64,000 bases of DNA from an uncultured Pelagibacteraceae bacterium (GTDB lineage: Bacteria; Pseudomonadota; Alphaproteobacteria; Pelagibacterales; AG-422-B15): contig CABZCR010000001.1 in NCBI GenBank assembly GCA_902524285.1, positions 17,774 to 81,773 on the forward strand. The letters are read 5' to 3'. Below are positions 9,809 to 19,505 of the stretch, in pieces; within the stretch, counting starts at the first letter, position 1; each line of letters opens with the position of its first letter. A program made the position numbers and the translations under genes. The notes under the pieces are model-generated. The model was given only the letters and a program-made list of their open reading frames with translations, had not been told where the DNA came from and did not search any database.

Positions 9809-10883
9809 TTCTTTTATACAGATAAAACAGATTTCTAAGCATTTTGGAAATGTTAAAGCAGTTGATGATGTCTCCTTTCAAATTAAGGAAGGAGAGTTCT
9901 TCTCTTTATTAGGACCTTCAGGATGTGGCAAAACAACATTGTTAAGACTGCTTGCTGGTTTTGAGTATCCAACTAGTGGAAATCTATTACTTGATGGCAT
10001 TGATATCACTGCACTGCCACCTGATAAAAGACCAACAAATATGGTATTTCAGAATTATGCAATATTCCCTCATATAAATGTTGAAAAAAATGTACAGTTT
10101 GGTCTTAGAAAGCTTGGTCTAACTAATGAAGAGATTTATAAAAGAGTAAAGGATGTGTTGACTTTGGTTAAATTAGAGGGCTATGAAGAGCGATTTAGCA
10201 GCCAACTTTCAGGCGGTCAAAGACAGAGAGTAGCATTGGCAAGAGCACTAGTGAGACAGCCTAAAGTGTTATTACTTGATGAACCACTAGGAGCTCTGGA
10301 TAAGAAGCTACGTGATGAAATGCAACTCGAATTAAGAACTCTTCAAAAAGAAATTGGAATTACTTTTGTGTTTGTTACTCATGACCAACAAGAGGCCATT
10401 AGTATGTCAGATAGGGTCGCTGTAATGAGTGAGGGAAAAATTCAGCAAATGTCATCCCCAAATGAGTTATATAAAAACCCTCAGAACATATTCGTAAGTG
10501 ATTTCATTGGTGAAACAAACTTTTTACAAGCCAGTACGAAGTCTAAAGAAGGTGAATTTATAAATGTTGTAATCGAAGAATTAGGTGAATTTAAGATACA
10601 AAATAATCTTAATATTAGTGAAAATTCTTCAGAGGTAACATGCAGTATTCGTCCTGAAACTATGATGATTGATACAGTAAAATCTGACTGGGACATCTGC
10701 TTAGAAGGTGAAATCAAACAAACTTCATATTTAGGCGAAATGACAAAATTTTATGTTAAAACTAAAGAAATAGAAAAAATTATCACAGTTTCTTCACAAT
10801 ATTTTGATAATCAGTCTTTTAGAGATAATAAGTGTTTTATTAGTATTAATTTAAACGATATATCTTTGCTTTACAAAAAATAG
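9801..10883 (+). CDS. ABC transporter ATP-binding protein, PotA-like
   Basis: GPSGCGKTT Walker A, LSGGQRQRVALARAL signature, LLLDEPLGALD Walker B, C-terminal TOBE-like domain. Confidence 0.9.
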   Translation: MNDSFIQIKQISKHFGNVKAVDDVSFQIKEGEFFSLLGPSGCGKTTLLRLLAGFEYPTSGNLLLDGIDITALPPDKRPTNMVFQNYAIFPHINVEKNVQFGLRKLGLTNEEIYKRVKDVLTLVKLEGYEERFSSQLSGGQRQRVALARALVRQPKVLLLDEPLGALDKKLRDEMQLELRTLQKEIGITFVFVTHDQQEAISMSDRVAVMSEGKIQQMSSPNELYKNPQNIFVSDFIGETNFLQASTKSKEGEFINVVIEELGEFKIQNNLNISENSSEVTCSIRPETMMIDTVKSDWDICLEGEIKQTSYLGEMTKFYVKTKEIEKIITVSSQYFDNQSFRDNKCFISINLNDISLLYKK

Positions 10884-10909
10884 CCTACTCTCAAAAAGAG
10901 AGCAGGCTA
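10881..10909 (-). terminator. Hairpin TAGCCTACTCTC-aaaaa-GAGAGCAGGCTA between convergent genes
   Basis: 12-bp stem with one mismatch; on the minus strand it is followed by a T-run (complement of caaaaaa), fitting a terminator for the 10941-12029 gene. Confidence 0.7.
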
Positions 10910-10940
10910 TACAAAGATTGAAATAATCTTTTTTATGTGA

Positions 10941-12029
10941 TTAACCGCCAGCTACCATTTCAGCCCATTGAGCTTCCATATAATCGGTTACTTCATCAGA
11001 TGGCATCACTGAGAACATTCCATTATTAAGGTGTTCAATTGGATTTGAAGCAACACCTCGCTCGGCTAGCTCGTCAGCGGTTAGAGTGCTGAAGCCTTTT
11101 TTGTTGCTATGTCCATAACCCCACTCACTTAGTAAGTAAGCTGAAGTCTCAGCACTTGTAGCACCATTTATCATTGCATATGCTTTATCAAGGTTTGCAC
11201 CTTTCACAATTGCAAGACCACACGCCCAGGTCATCGTGCCATTTGCAGGCTGCATCATTTTAGCTCCAGCAGACCATGCAATTTCATTCCATCCAAGAGC
11301 TACGTCTATTTCTTCGTTACCTAAAGCCTCAATCATTGAAGAAGTATCACCAAAGAAAGCACGTATTTGACCATTATCTCTCATTTCACGGAATTTATCG
11401 ATTCCTTGATCAATAGCAGCCTTGGTTAATTGGTCTTTATCTCTGATATCTATTCCAAGATGGTGCATCATTAAAAACAATGAGTCTGCAGCAGAGTCTA
11501 AAATTCCAACTTTACCTTTTACTCGAGGATCCTCCATAAGAGAAAAGCTTTCGTTAGAAGCATCCATCCAATCAATTCTATCAGCCATGTAAAACAATGT
11601 TGTGTCACCCCAATCTACAGGTGCAAAATAGTGTTTTCCATCAACCATTCCGCTTGGAAGATCTCTAACTTCCGGGAACATGTCATCCCAGTTTTCAATT
11701 CTAGATGGATCAAGTGGCTCTAAAACACCCGCTCTTACCCATCGCTTTATTTCTCCTTGGCATGGCCAAGCCAAATCAACCTGAAAACCAGCTTTTAATT
11801 TTTGTAATCCTTCTTCTGCATCACCAAATATTGAATATTCGGGAGAGCCGTGCTCTTCAGCGTATGATCCAAAAAGACCATCATCATCGTAACCTCCCCA
11901 TAGAAATACAGATCCAGGCTCATCTGCAAAAACTTTTGTTGTGCTTGTTATGCCAGCAATAAAAACAAATGATAGCAATACAACTATAGTTTTTACAAAA
12001 GAATTCTTAATTTCATTGTATCTTTGCAT
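10941..12029 (-). CDS. Periplasmic spermidine/putrescine-type substrate-binding protein (PotD-like)
   Basis: Signal peptide; VDLAWPCQGEIKRWVRAGVLEPLD; adjacent to Pot permeases/ATPase. Confidence 0.83.
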   Translation of the reverse strand: MQRYNEIKNSFVKTIVVLLSFVFIAGITSTTKVFADEPGSVFLWGGYDDDGLFGSYAEEHGSPEYSIFGDAEEGLQKLKAGFQVDLAWPCQGEIKRWVRAGVLEPLDPSRIENWDDMFPEVRDLPSGMVDGKHYFAPVDWGDTTLFYMADRIDWMDASNESFSLMEDPRVKGKVGILDSAADSLFLMMHHLGIDIRDKDQLTKAAIDQGIDKFREMRDNGQIRAFFGDTSSMIEALGNEEIDVALGWNEIAWSAGAKMMQPANGTMTWACGLAIVKGANLDKAYAMINGATSAETSAYLLSEWGYGHSNKKGFSTLTADELAERGVASNPIEHLNNGMFSVMPSDEVTDYMEAQWAEMVAGG

Positions 12030-12100
12030 AATTAATTAATCCTTTTTTTTGTTTAAACCTAAAAATTGTACACCTATTATGGAAATATGGTCAATATATA

Positions 12101-13594
12101 TCAGTCTAGAATAGGCCTATTTTTCGCACTATTCAGCCACGGATCGACCATTTCGTAGTTGTACCCTCCTTGGAATACTAATTCATCACTGTAGGAGCGT
12201 GAGATAATCTGGATGCTAGTAGGTACTCGGTTTGAACTAAAGCCAGAGGGCACTGAAAGAACTGGTAATTTGCCTAACATATTAAATGGGTGAGACATGC
12301 ACCATGCAAAATCTGCACATTCTTGTTCTTTCTCATTTATAATGACGTGGTCATTAACTATATCAATATCAGCCTTGATTGCAGGTAAAGCATTGGTAGG
12401 ACAAATAAACAAATCATATTTTTCTAATATTGGTCCAATTTCTTCGTACATTTTTCCAGTTACAATTGCACTTTCTTCAACGCCATAACCCAAGTGAGCA
12501 CCAATTTGTTCATGATAGATTTTTTTATTATTTCTTAAAGATTCAATGTGCATTTCAGTAACACTGCTGAACATTTTTGTATAATCACTCAGCTGTTCTT
12601 TTTCTGAATCTGAAAGCCCAGAAATCTCTTTATAAAAAGAATTAGCATAATGACTGAAACAAACCGAATTTACTTCATCTTTTTTCCAATTAAGTTTCAC
12701 TTCTGTGACTTGACATCCAAGACTTTCAAATTTTTTTAATGCCATAAGAGTATTCTGTTCAACTTCTTTATCAACTTCAAAAAATCCTAAGTCCATTGAA
12801 TAAGCTATTTTCCAATTTTTAATATTTTCATAATTTAATGGTAATATTTTTTTTGGTCGTAAAGATGTTATATCTTTTTGGTTCGGCCCACACATAATGT
12901 TTTGCATCATTGCAGTATCAACCACTGTTCTTGCAAGCGGTCCTGTTACGCAGTAAGGGTCATGATTGAATGGATAACTTTGAGCATTTCTTCCATGAGG
13001 TGGCTTGAATCCAACTACACCGCATGCGCCTGCTGGTATTCTTATTGAACCTCCAATGTCACTTCCTGTAGTCAACATTGCGCAACCAGAAGCTAATGCT
13101 GCCGCACTGCCTCCACTTGATCCACCAGGTGTCATGTCTAAGTTCCAAGGGTTTCTTGTGACACCATTTAGTTTTGAGTGACAAAAAGAAGTGAGAGAAA
13201 ATTCTGGATTGGTTGTGCGACCGTGAAGTATCGCGCCAGAATTGACTATTGTTTCAACATCAATATCAGTTTTCTGTGCGATATTATTCTTGAGAAGTAA
13301 GCAACCATTACGATTCGGTTGTCCTTTAATATTCACTTCGTCTTTTATTGCTAGAGGTAAACCTTCAAGAGGCAGAACATCATTATTATTGGAAAATTTT
13401 TTCTCAGACTCTTTTGCGAGTTCTAAAGACTTATCAAAATCAAGATAATTAAATGCATTTATCTTAGGGTTAACTGTTTCTATTCTTTTAATTACAGCTG
13501 ACAGGACTTCAACTGGAGATAATTTTTTTTCTTTGTATTTCTCTAACGTATTTGAAGCGGATAAATAACAAATTTCAATATCAGTATCATTCAT
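12101..13594 (-). CDS. Amidase (amidase signature family)
   Basis: Lys LAIKDEVN; GGSSGGSAAALASG; TGSDIGGSIRIPAGACGVVGFKP. Confidence 0.93.
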   Translation of the reverse strand: MNDTDIEICYLSASNTLEKYKEKKLSPVEVLSAVIKRIETVNPKINAFNYLDFDKSLELAKESEKKFSNNNDVLPLEGLPLAIKDEVNIKGQPNRNGCLLLKNNIAQKTDIDVETIVNSGAILHGRTTNPEFSLTSFCHSKLNGVTRNPWNLDMTPGGSSGGSAAALASGCAMLTTGSDIGGSIRIPAGACGVVGFKPPHGRNAQSYPFNHDPYCVTGPLARTVVDTAMMQNIMCGPNQKDITSLRPKKILPLNYENIKNWKIAYSMDLGFFEVDKEVEQNTLMALKKFESLGCQVTEVKLNWKKDEVNSVCFSHYANSFYKEISGLSDSEKEQLSDYTKMFSSVTEMHIESLRNNKKIYHEQIGAHLGYGVEESAIVTGKMYEEIGPILEKYDLFICPTNALPAIKADIDIVNDHVIINEKEQECADFAWCMSHPFNMLGKLPVLSVPSGFSSNRVPTSIQIISRSYSDELVFQGGYNYEMVDPWLNSAKNRPILD

Positions 13595-13646
13595 GACGAT
13601 TTTTTATTTTAATTTAACAATTATTAAAATATATTGAAAATTATTT

Positions 13647-14741
13647 ATGATAAGTGAAAAAATCAAAAGTTTAATACAGAATCAAGATCCACGTGAAGGA
13701 ATGGACCAACTTTTCTTTACAAATTCAGAAATATTTCATGCAAGTTATGATGCAATTTTCAAAAAACAATGGGTTTTTCTCACCCATCTTTCGTACTTTA
13801 ATCAAAATGATATCTTTACATACAACTTAAATAAAGGATTTATAGAGATAAAAAAAACAGATGATAGTCAACTTTCAATTTCCACATCTGATCCAAATAT
13901 TAAGTGTCATTTAAGAGTGTATGAGAGTTTAGTATTTATCAATTTATCAAGCTCTCCTTATTCATTTGATGAATTTATTAAACCACTTGAACCATACATT
14001 AAAATACATGGACTGAACGATGGTAAAATTGCTTTTCAAAAAGATTTTATTTTTAATGCTTCACATTTAGCTACAATTCATAATTTTAAAGAATGCGCTC
14101 ATTGCTGGGGAGGCGAATTTACTCACAAAGATTATCTAAGTGTTCATGGTGAGGATTATTGCAATTCTTATGGAGCAGGTGTTGGTTCGGGGATTGAGGC
14201 TCCTAAACTTTCAAAACGTATTAAAGAGTGGACAGAACAAACATTAAAAAGAGGGTTATTTGTTGGAGAGTTCAGTGAAGATGACTCAAAATATTTTAGA
14301 ATTGCAGAGCGCACACCCTTACCTGAAGGTATTGCATCAGAAACAATGGATGGCAGTTATTCTTGTTCAACATTGATGGGAGATTTTAGGGAGATTGGTG
14401 CTGACAATGGTTATACTGCAATTGGTTTCAGTCCATTTAACAGCTTTGTTGCAAATAACGAATTTGTGATACTTTTTTTATTCTCGCCAATTAGTCAAAA
14501 TAAAACAGTAGTGACCCAATATTGGGTAACTCATAAAGATGCGGAAGTTGATGTTGATAAAATGATTTTTTTGTGGGACCAAACTTCTACTGAAGATTCC
14601 CAGCTATGTGAAATGAACCAAAAGGGAATTGAAAGCAGGTCCTATCAGCCTGGCAAATATGGTGATTTAGAGACAAGTTTAGTTCAATATCAGAAATTTT
14701 ACCTTAATCATTTACAGACACACCTGATCGACTTAGTCTGA
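13647..14741 (+). CDS. Rieske-domain-less paralog of Rieske oxygenase alpha subunit
   Basis: Colinear with the 5459-6697 product (VYESLVFINLS vs IYEGLIFINLS; HNFKECAHC vs ENFQECYHC; YGAGVGSGIEAP vs MGAGIGTAP; CSTLMGDF vs SSLMGQF), but the CxH...CxxH region is absent. Confidence 0.8.
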   Translation: MISEKIKSLIQNQDPREGMDQLFFTNSEIFHASYDAIFKKQWVFLTHLSYFNQNDIFTYNLNKGFIEIKKTDDSQLSISTSDPNIKCHLRVYESLVFINLSSSPYSFDEFIKPLEPYIKIHGLNDGKIAFQKDFIFNASHLATIHNFKECAHCWGGEFTHKDYLSVHGEDYCNSYGAGVGSGIEAPKLSKRIKEWTEQTLKRGLFVGEFSEDDSKYFRIAERTPLPEGIASETMDGSYSCSTLMGDFREIGADNGYTAIGFSPFNSFVANNEFVILFLFSPISQNKTVVTQYWVTHKDAEVDVDKMIFLWDQTSTEDSQLCEMNQKGIESRSYQPGKYGDLETSLVQYQKFYLNHLQTHLIDLV

Positions 14742-14759
14742 TCTTAATTCAAAACCTAT

Positions 14760-16130
14760 ATGGAACTTGCAACACAATCAGAATTTGATGAAGTGCTTAA
14801 TCGTCATCATAATATCCAATATGTAGACGCAATATTTACAGACCTCTGTGGATATGTGAGGGGAAAAAGATTTCCAGTACTAGAGGCAGATAAAATTTTT
14901 TCAGATGGTGTATTGTTACCTTTTTCAGCATTTTATTTAGATGTCCTCGGTGGCGTAACCAACACGATGAATCTTGGTTGGACTGACGGAGATCCAGATG
15001 GGGTTTTAATGCCCGTTAAAAATTCCATTAAGCCCGTTCCTTGGGATAACAAGGTTCTTCAAGTACTAATTTCTATGAGAAAAGAACAGGAAAAATGGGG
15101 CGTAATAGAAAATCCAGCGGAAGTTGATCCAAGAAATATTTTAGAAAAAGTAATGAATAAATTCAAAGGCACTGGATTAAATCCAGTAGTAGCTTTTGAA
15201 TTAGAGTTTTATTTGTTGGATAAGAAAAGAAATGAGGAAGGCAAGCCAGTTCCTGCATTAGGTGCGAGCAAAACTCATGTATATGGAATTCCCGATCTTG
15301 ATATGTTTGGTGACTTATTTGATGAAATTAATGAGAACTGTAAAATTCAAGATATCCCTGCTACAACGGCTTCAAGTGAATTTGCTGCTGGCCAGTATGA
15401 AATTAATTTAAAACATACAGGCGACCTGCTTAAAGCTGCGGACGATGCTGCAATGTTAAGAAGAATAATAAAAGAAACAACTGCAAAGCATGGGTTTGAG
15501 GCAACATTTATGGCAAAGCCATTTCTTGAGGAGACTGGAAATGGAATGCACCTGCATATCTCAGTGTACGATGATAATGGAAAAAATATTTTTGCGACGA
15601 AGAATCGGTACGGAAATGACAAGTTAAAAAATGCTTTAGCTGGTTTCCAAGAAACTTTTTATGACTCATTTCCGATATTTATTCCAAATAGAAACGGTTA
15701 TCGAAGAATACAAACTCGAAATTTTGTTCCAGTGAATAAAAGTTGGTCATGGAATCGAAGAGATGTTTCATTAAGAATACCTGCTGGATCAGATAGCGCA
15801 AAAAGAATAGAACATCGGGTAGCATCAGCTGATGCAAATCCATATCTTGTTTTAGCTTGTATCCTCTCTGGGCTTCATCATGGACTAACAAAAAAACTAT
15901 CACCAACAGACCAAGTAAGTTTTGATAACACTGAGGGTGCTGACAAGACTGCTGATCCCGAAATGCCAAAAAATATGGAGTCAGCACTAAATCGTTTTAA
16001 AGAGTCAAAACTTCTATCTAAGTATTTAGGTAAAGAATATCTTGATTTATATGTATCAGCTAAAGAAGGTGAATTTGAACATATGGATAACAGTTTCATT
16101 CCTTCAGAAGAATACGATTTTTATTTATAG
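14760..16130 (+). CDS. Glutamine synthetase family protein (gamma-glutamylputrescine synthetase PuuA-like)
   Basis: VVAFELEFYLLD, GNGMHLHISVYD, RIEHRVASADANPYLVLA motifs. Confidence 0.88.
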   Translation: MELATQSEFDEVLNRHHNIQYVDAIFTDLCGYVRGKRFPVLEADKIFSDGVLLPFSAFYLDVLGGVTNTMNLGWTDGDPDGVLMPVKNSIKPVPWDNKVLQVLISMRKEQEKWGVIENPAEVDPRNILEKVMNKFKGTGLNPVVAFELEFYLLDKKRNEEGKPVPALGASKTHVYGIPDLDMFGDLFDEINENCKIQDIPATTASSEFAAGQYEINLKHTGDLLKAADDAAMLRRIIKETTAKHGFEATFMAKPFLEETGNGMHLHISVYDDNGKNIFATKNRYGNDKLKNALAGFQETFYDSFPIFIPNRNGYRRIQTRNFVPVNKSWSWNRRDVSLRIPAGSDSAKRIEHRVASADANPYLVLACILSGLHHGLTKKLSPTDQVSFDNTEGADKTADPEMPKNMESALNRFKESKLLSKYLGKEYLDLYVSAKEGEFEHMDNSFIPSEEYDFYL

Positions 16131-16134
16131 ATTT

Positions 16135-16854
16135 ATGACTGATCTGCTTTTCAATCAAGATAGTTACTTAAAAGAAACAGAAGCCAGTATTATTGGAGTT
16201 GAAGAAAATATTATACAATTGGATCGAACAATTTTTTATGCAGAGTCTGGTGGGCAACCTGGAGATCAAGGCGAGATTGTCTTAAAGGACCAAGTTCTCA
16301 AAGTTGTAGACACTAAAAAAGGATCAAAGCCGAATGAAATTTTGCATATTGTTGATGGTCCCATCGATCAAAGCTTAATCAATCAATCCGCCGAACTTAA
16401 GATCAATTGGGAACTTAGATATGCTCATATGAAAATGCATTCGAGTTGCCATATTTTGTGTAGCTTAGTTGATGCCCTTATAACAGGCGCATCGATTGGA
16501 AGTGCTAAATCAAGAATAGATTTTGATGTTGATCCATCAATGCTAAATAAAGAAGAGTTAAATGAGAAGATTAGGGATATTATTAGTAAAGACTATCCCA
16601 TAATCATAAATCAAATTACTGGAGATGAACTAAAATCAAATCCTCACTTAGCGAAAGGAGCTGCCGTTTCACCTCCAGTTATAGATAACAAAGTACAAAC
16701 AGTTCAAATTGGTGAGGGAGAAAACATTATCGATCTTCAATGTTGTGGAGGAACACATTGCCAATCTACGAAAGAAATTGGACCACTTGAGATTGGAAAG
16801 ATTGAAAATAAAGGTAAGAGAAACAGGCGAATTAATATAAGGTTTAGTTCATGA
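16135..16854 (+). CDS. Alanyl-tRNA editing protein (AlaX-like)
   Basis: DRTIFYAESGGQPGDQGEI; AHMKMHSSCHILCS; LQCCGGTHCQSTKEIG zinc motif. ATG at 16135 preferred. Confidence 0.88.
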   Translation: MTDLLFNQDSYLKETEASIIGVEENIIQLDRTIFYAESGGQPGDQGEIVLKDQVLKVVDTKKGSKPNEILHIVDGPIDQSLINQSAELKINWELRYAHMKMHSSCHILCSLVDALITGASIGSAKSRIDFDVDPSMLNKEELNEKIRDIISKDYPIIINQITGDELKSNPHLAKGAAVSPPVIDNKVQTVQIGEGENIIDLQCCGGTHCQSTKEIGPLEIGKIENKGKRNRRINIRFSS

Positions 16855-17615
16855 CGGATATTTTAGTCAGTAAGGATGATGGACAAGTTGTAACGCTCAC
16901 TCTTAATGATGCTCCAGCAAATTGCCTGACAATGGAGATGATGTCAGCAATTAAAATGGAGATAGATCGTGTAAATCAATCCAAAGATCACAAACTTGTA
17001 ATATTTGAAAGTTCAAATGAAAAAATCTTTTGTAGCGGACATAGTTTTAATGAAGTTCAAGAGATGATTAAGAATAATGATAAAAAATCACAAGAACTTC
17101 TATTTGCGGAGTGCTCTGAAATGTTAATGAAAATTAGAACAAGTCCAAAGATTTTTGTTGCTAAAGTAAGAGGTATTGCAACCGCTGGCGGACTAGGATT
17201 AGTCAGTATAATGGATTGTGTTTTTAGTTCTAAATCAGCAAGATTTGCACTTGGTGGTATAAACTTTAATTTTGGTTGTCATCAACCGTCAGTATCTGTA
17301 GCCCGTGCAATATCTTCAAAAAATGTTATGGAATTATTAGTGAGTGGTCAGCCTCTTAATGCTCAAAGAGCACAAGAAGCAGGACTCATCAACGAATATT
17401 TAGAAGATGACAAATTAGATAAAAGGGTAGAACTTTTTTCTCAACAAGTTTGTGATCATACACCCGAAGTACTCGCGCTCACGAAAGAAACATTATATAA
17501 GCAGTCAGCAATGAAAATTTCTGATGCCTACGACTTTGCAAGTAAAGCAATGGTTGAAAATCTACAAATGCCTGAAACCAAAAAAGGTATAGACACTTTT
17601 TTAAATAAAAACTAA
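16851..17615 (+). CDS. Enoyl-CoA hydratase/isomerase family protein
   Basis: SNEKIFCSGHSFNEV; VRGIATAGGLGLVSIMDCVFSS. Confidence 0.88.
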   Translation: MTDILVSKDDGQVVTLTLNDAPANCLTMEMMSAIKMEIDRVNQSKDHKLVIFESSNEKIFCSGHSFNEVQEMIKNNDKKSQELLFAECSEMLMKIRTSPKIFVAKVRGIATAGGLGLVSIMDCVFSSKSARFALGGINFNFGCHQPSVSVARAISSKNVMELLVSGQPLNAQRAQEAGLINEYLEDDKLDKRVELFSQQVCDHTPEVLALTKETLYKQSAMKISDAYDFASKAMVENLQMPETKKGIDTFLNKN

Positions 17616-18550
17616 CGCTGAATTGAGAATTTTTCTGGTTGGATCTCTTTTTTTAGAGCAGTCTCACGTCTAAGAATAAATATTGCTGATAAGATAATAA
17701 ATCCAGCACCGACATAGGTATTCCACGCAGGTATCTCATTCCAAATCATATAACCAAATATTATTCCATAAATTAGACTTAGATATTTCAAAGGTGTAAC
17801 CAAAGAAACTTCGGCATGCTTGAATGCTGAGGTCAGAGCAAGGTTTCCAATTCCCCCAAAAATTCCAACAGCTGTTAAAATTCCAAGGTCAAACCAAGAT
17901 ACTGGTATTTTCCATCCTCCAAAAGGAATCGTAAATAAAGATGCAATGAAACCAAACAAAGTAAAATACCAAGCAATCAAATAGGAAGGTTCGGTCTCAC
18001 TTAATAAACGGATTGAAATCGACACCATCGCAAAGAATACACAAAATAAAATTGGTAATAACATGTAGACACTAAACTCACTGGATGTTGGATTGATTAT
18101 GATCAAGACTCCAGCAAAACCAATCACAATTGCAATCCATCTTCTTACTCTTACAAGTTCACCAAGTATGAATATTGACAGCAGTGTGCTAAAAATTGGT
18201 GATGCAAACGTGAGACTTACAGTGGTTGCAAGGGGTAAATAATGAAGACTTGCATAAACACAAAAAAGTGCAGCTGTTCCAGTGAATGCTCGAATAAACA
18301 TCAAGACGGGTTTAGTAGTATGAAAAAAATTACCCCACCTTTCTTTAGGCACAACTAGAAAAAGAGGGATCAAGCCTCCTATCATACGTGCCGCAATGAC
18401 CATGCCTATTGAATATTCTGCAGTTGTCCATTTTACTGCTATATCCATGACGCTGAAACCTGTAACAGATATCAGCATATAGAAAGCGCCCAACTTAATA
18501 TTATTTCTGTTCATATAGATTTTATTAAAATTTAGATTATCATTAATCAA
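17612..18550 (-). CDS. DMT superfamily (EamA) transporter
   Basis: ~10 TM helices, duplicated EamA pattern; internal ATG at 18514 is a plausible alternative start. Confidence 0.85.
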   Translation of the reverse strand: MINDNLNFNKIYMNRNNIKLGAFYMLISVTGFSVMDIAVKWTTAEYSIGMVIAARMIGGLIPLFLVVPKERWGNFFHTTKPVLMFIRAFTGTAALFCVYASLHYLPLATTVSLTFASPIFSTLLSIFILGELVRVRRWIAIVIGFAGVLIIINPTSSEFSVYMLLPILFCVFFAMVSISIRLLSETEPSYLIAWYFTLFGFIASLFTIPFGGWKIPVSWFDLGILTAVGIFGGIGNLALTSAFKHAEVSLVTPLKYLSLIYGIIFGYMIWNEIPAWNTYVGAGFIILSAIFILRRETALKKEIQPEKFSIQR

Positions 18551-18561
18551 ATTTTAAACCT

Positions 18562-19296
18562 ATGAACATTTGGAAATATTTAATAGCAGCCTCTTTGGGA
18601 AACATGATAGCGGGCCCTTTAGGCGCACTTGCATTTACTGCAGGCGCATACTTTCTTGGAAAGAAAACAAACTTTAGAAATCCTGGAGCTAACTTTAATA
18701 GTAATCAAGGTGTTTATGCTCTAGGGCTTGTAGTGCTTTGTGCAAAGTTGGCAAAAGCAGATGGAAGAGTCACTGACGACGAAATAAGAAAATTTAAAAA
18801 AATATTTAAAATACCTCAAGAAAACATGAAACAAGTTGGGGCAATATGGAAAGAAGCTGCACAAACCAGTGCAGGATTTGAACCTTATGCTCAGCAATTA
18901 AGAGATACTTTCTACCGGACTCCACAAATGTTAGAGCAAGTAATATTAGGCCTATTTGAAATTGGGTATGCTGATCATGATTTATCGGCTCCAGAACTGA
19001 AATATATAAAAAAAGTTAGCCAGATTTTTGGAATTGATCAAACAACGTTCAATAGATTAAGAAATTCTCGACCTGAATTTGTAAAAGAAGACCCGTACAA
19101 GGTGCTTGGCGTTTCTAAATCTCAAACATCTGCAGAAATAAAAAAAGTTTACAGAAATTTAGCTCGCAAAAATCATCCTGATATCGTTCGGGCAAAAGGT
19201 ATTACTGATAAAAGCCTTATTCAAAAAGCAAAAGAAAACTTTCAGAGAATTAATGATGCATACGAACAAATTTTAAAAATTAGAGGTGAAAAGTAG
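18562..19296 (+). CDS. TerB + DnaJ-domain protein (DjlA-like)
   Basis: KLAKADGRVTDDEI; C-terminal DPYKVLGVSKSQTSAEIKKVYRNLARKNHPD (J domain, HPD). Confidence 0.88.
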   Translation: MNIWKYLIAASLGNMIAGPLGALAFTAGAYFLGKKTNFRNPGANFNSNQGVYALGLVVLCAKLAKADGRVTDDEIRKFKKIFKIPQENMKQVGAIWKEAAQTSAGFEPYAQQLRDTFYRTPQMLEQVILGLFEIGYADHDLSAPELKYIKKVSQIFGIDQTTFNRLRNSRPEFVKEDPYKVLGVSKSQTSAEIKKVYRNLARKNHPDIVRAKGITDKSLIQKAKENFQRINDAYEQILKIRGEK

Positions 19297-19355
19297 GCAA
19301 AATTCCTATTCTTTTTTATCATTTTTAAATGTGCATTTAGAGCTATAATAACTTC

Positions 19356-19505
19356 ATGGAATTTTTAACATTCATTGCTGTATGTGTATTAATTTATCTT
19401 GTTTATTTAATTCGACAGGACTTTAAAGATCATTCTGTAAGGATTGAAAGCCAAATGCAGCGTGTTACTGAAGTTGTTATCAAGAATCAAGAAAAGCAAG
19501 AATAA
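19356..19505 (+). CDS. Small membrane protein, 49 aa
   Basis: MEFLTFIAVCVLIYLVYLIRQDFKDHSVRIESQMQRVTEVVIKNQEKQE*; one N-terminal TM helix then an amphipathic region. Below the ORF-track cutoff. Confidence 0.5.
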   Translation: MEFLTFIAVCVLIYLVYLIRQDFKDHSVRIESQMQRVTEVVIKNQEKQE

